Assembly (NCBI GenBank): GCA_002332905.1
Contig: DDAM01000041.1
Location: forward strand, 42,595 to 106,594
Source: Firmicutes bacterium UBA2058
GTDB taxonomy: Bacteria; Bacillota; Clostridia; Tissierellales; Sedimentibacteraceae
Direction: 5' to 3'
DNA: 64,000 nt
Of this stretch, positions 62,962 through 64,000 are shown piece by piece. Within the stretch, counting starts at the first letter, position 1; each line of letters begins with the position of its first letter. Under the pieces are notes generated by a model, which did no database searches, was not told the origin of the DNA, and was given only the letters and a program-made list of their open reading frames with translations. Both the position numbers and the translations under genes were made by a program.

Positions 62962-63957
62962 ATGAGCAATAAAATACTAGAAGTTAAAAATCTTAGAGTA
63001 TCATTTAAAACATATGCAGGTACTGTACAGGCGGTTAGAGATATAAGCTTTGACTTGGATAAAGGCGAAACACTTGCAATAGTTGGAGAGTCAGGTTGTG
63101 GTAAAACAGTTACATCTAAGGCTATCATCAACATATTGTCACCATATACATCAAGTCTAGATGAAAAATCGGAAATAATTCTTAATGGCAGAGACTTATT
63201 AAAATTAAATGAAAAAGAAATGATGAAGGTTAGAGGTAATGAAATATCAATGATATTCCAAGATCCAATGACATCATTAAATCCTACCATGCGAATAGGT
63301 GATCAAATTGCTGAAGGAATGAAGTTACATACAAATAAATCAAGTCAAGAAATAAAAAAAGATGTTCTTGAGTTATTAGATTTAGTGAAAATTCCTAATC
63401 CAGAGCTTAGAATAAAACAATATCCACACGAATTTTCTGGTGGCATGAGACAAAGAGCAGTTATCGCAATAGCACTTGCTTGTTATCCAGATATACTGAT
63501 TGCTGATGAGCCAACAACAGCACTAGATGTAACAATTCAAGCGCAAATTATGGAGCTAATGAGTGATATTAAGAAAAAGTTAAACACATCTATTATGCTT
63601 GTTACTCATGATTTAGGAGTAGTTGCAGCGCATGCTGATAAAATACAGGTTATGTACGCAGGAAAAATAGTTGAAAGAGGAACAGTGGATGAAATTTTCT
63701 ACAATCCTAAGCATCCATATACTATTGCATTGCTTAAATCAGTACCGACTTTAGATATGAAAAATAAACAGAATTTATATTCTTTACTTGGAACACCACC
63801 GGATTTGACAAACCCTCCAGTAGGATGTCCTTTTGCAGCTAGATGTGAATATGGCATGAGAATTTGTAGAATGAAAGAATCAAGTGTTTATAAATTTAGT
63901 GATACTCATGAAGCACAGTGCTGGTTGTTGCATGAAAGATTCCAAAAGGCTGAGTAG
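62962..63957 (+). CDS. Peptide ABC transporter ATPase OppD (set 2)
   Basis: A 331-aa ATPase, paralogue of 54487-55527: Walker A GESGCGKT, FQDPMTSLNP, FSGGMRQR, LIADEPTTALD and PVGCPFAARCEYGMRIC. Translationally close to oppC (4 bp). Confidence 0.92.
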   Translation: MSNKILEVKNLRVSFKTYAGTVQAVRDISFDLDKGETLAIVGESGCGKTVTSKAIINILSPYTSSLDEKSEIILNGRDLLKLNEKEMMKVRGNEISMIFQDPMTSLNPTMRIGDQIAEGMKLHTNKSSQEIKKDVLELLDLVKIPNPELRIKQYPHEFSGGMRQRAVIAIALACYPDILIADEPTTALDVTIQAQIMELMSDIKKKLNTSIMLVTHDLGVVAAHADKIQVMYAGKIVERGTVDEIFYNPKHPYTIALLKSVPTLDMKNKQNLYSLLGTPPDLTNPPVGCPFAARCEYGMRICRMKESSVYKFSDTHEAQCWLLHERFQKAE

Positions 63958-63969
63958 GAGGTAAAGGTA

Positions 63970-64000
63970 ATGGCAGAGACTAAAGAAGTACTTATACAAG
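63970..64000 (+). CDS. Start of OppF gene (set 2), cut by window end
   Basis: An ATG at 63970 with aggaggtaaaggta upstream opens a frame reading MAETKEVLIQ up to the last base. By position and by the resemblance of its first residues to the set 1 protein (KEILIQVKD) it should be the second OppF. Only 10 residues are visible. Confidence 0.7.
   Translation, partial: MAETKEVLIQ

Noticed and set aside
1..64000. tRNA, rRNA, transposase or prophage genes
   Set aside because: I saw no tRNA-like cloverleaf, rRNA segment, transposase, integrase or phage structural gene on either strand; the region reads as ordinary chromosome. The antisense open frames over the genes look like shadows of AT-rich coding sequence.

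Overview
The window looks like a chromosomal segment of a low-GC, strictly anaerobic, amino-acid-fermenting member of the Clostridia. The evidence is the strong AT bias, Clostridia-type Shine-Dalgarno sites, a complete glycine reductase (grd) operon with in-frame UGA (selenocysteine) codons in grdA and grdB, a third selenoprotein (a peroxiredoxin), an Rnf complex, and a sigma-54 system next to peptide uptake genes. A Peptoclostridium, Acetoanaerobium or Sedimentibacter-like Stickland fermenter fits best, but the exact taxon is an inference. Nearly every gene is on the + strand; the one clear exception is a MATE exporter at 15356-16726.

Layout. (1) 1-5.7 kb: hypB, a large Fe-S/flavin oxidoreductase, hypA, a DUF5692-like membrane protein and a TetR regulator, with no hydrogenase structural genes. 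(2) 5.9-10.8 kb: an OmpR-type two-component system followed by a Bce/Vra-like ABC exporter. (3) 10.9-14.2 kb: a LytTR regulator/AgrC-like kinase pair with a YhfC membrane protease-like protein and a lipoprotein. (4) 14.4-15.3 kb: selenocysteine peroxiredoxin and a small partner gene. (5) 17.1-20.9 kb: a putative redox-sensing cluster (two DRTGG proteins, two GHKL ATPases, an [FeFe]-hydrogenase-like protein, a PHP protein) leading into rnfCDGEAB (21.0-26.2 kb). (6) 26.4-35.4 kb: DUF4321 protein, radC, mreBCD, PBP2, a divergent MinD-like ATPase and SpoIVFA/SpoIVFB-like proteins. (7) 35.4-39.9 kb: queG, nth, ogt, trmL and a Na/phosphate transporter. (8) 39.9-48.2 kb: promoter, tandem glycine riboswitch with terminator, then grdX-grdE-grdB-trxB-trxA-grdA-grdC-grdD. 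(9) 48.2-64 kb: rpoN, a PAS/AAA+ sigma-54 activator, an Xaa-Pro peptidase, a first oppBCDF-oppA set, two amidohydrolases, and a second oppBCDF set cut by the window end.

How the genes fit together: imported peptides are cleaved to amino acids. Glycine induces its own reductive catabolism through the riboswitch. Thioredoxin and its reductase supply electrons to glycine reductase, and Rnf links reduced ferredoxin to NADH and an ion gradient. Both peptide-uptake operons carry -24/-12 sigma-54 promoters and share an upstream motif, which ties them to the adjacent rpoN and activator genes.

The least explained structure is a modular family of hairpin repeats scattered through the window. Several copies abut start codons and appear to bring their own ribosome-binding site. 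Paired base changes between copies preserve the stems. Other items worth a second look are the hydrogenase-free hypA/hypB cluster, the sensory hydrogenase-like cluster before rnf, the shared sigma-54 upstream motif, and a degenerate/active amidohydrolase pair.
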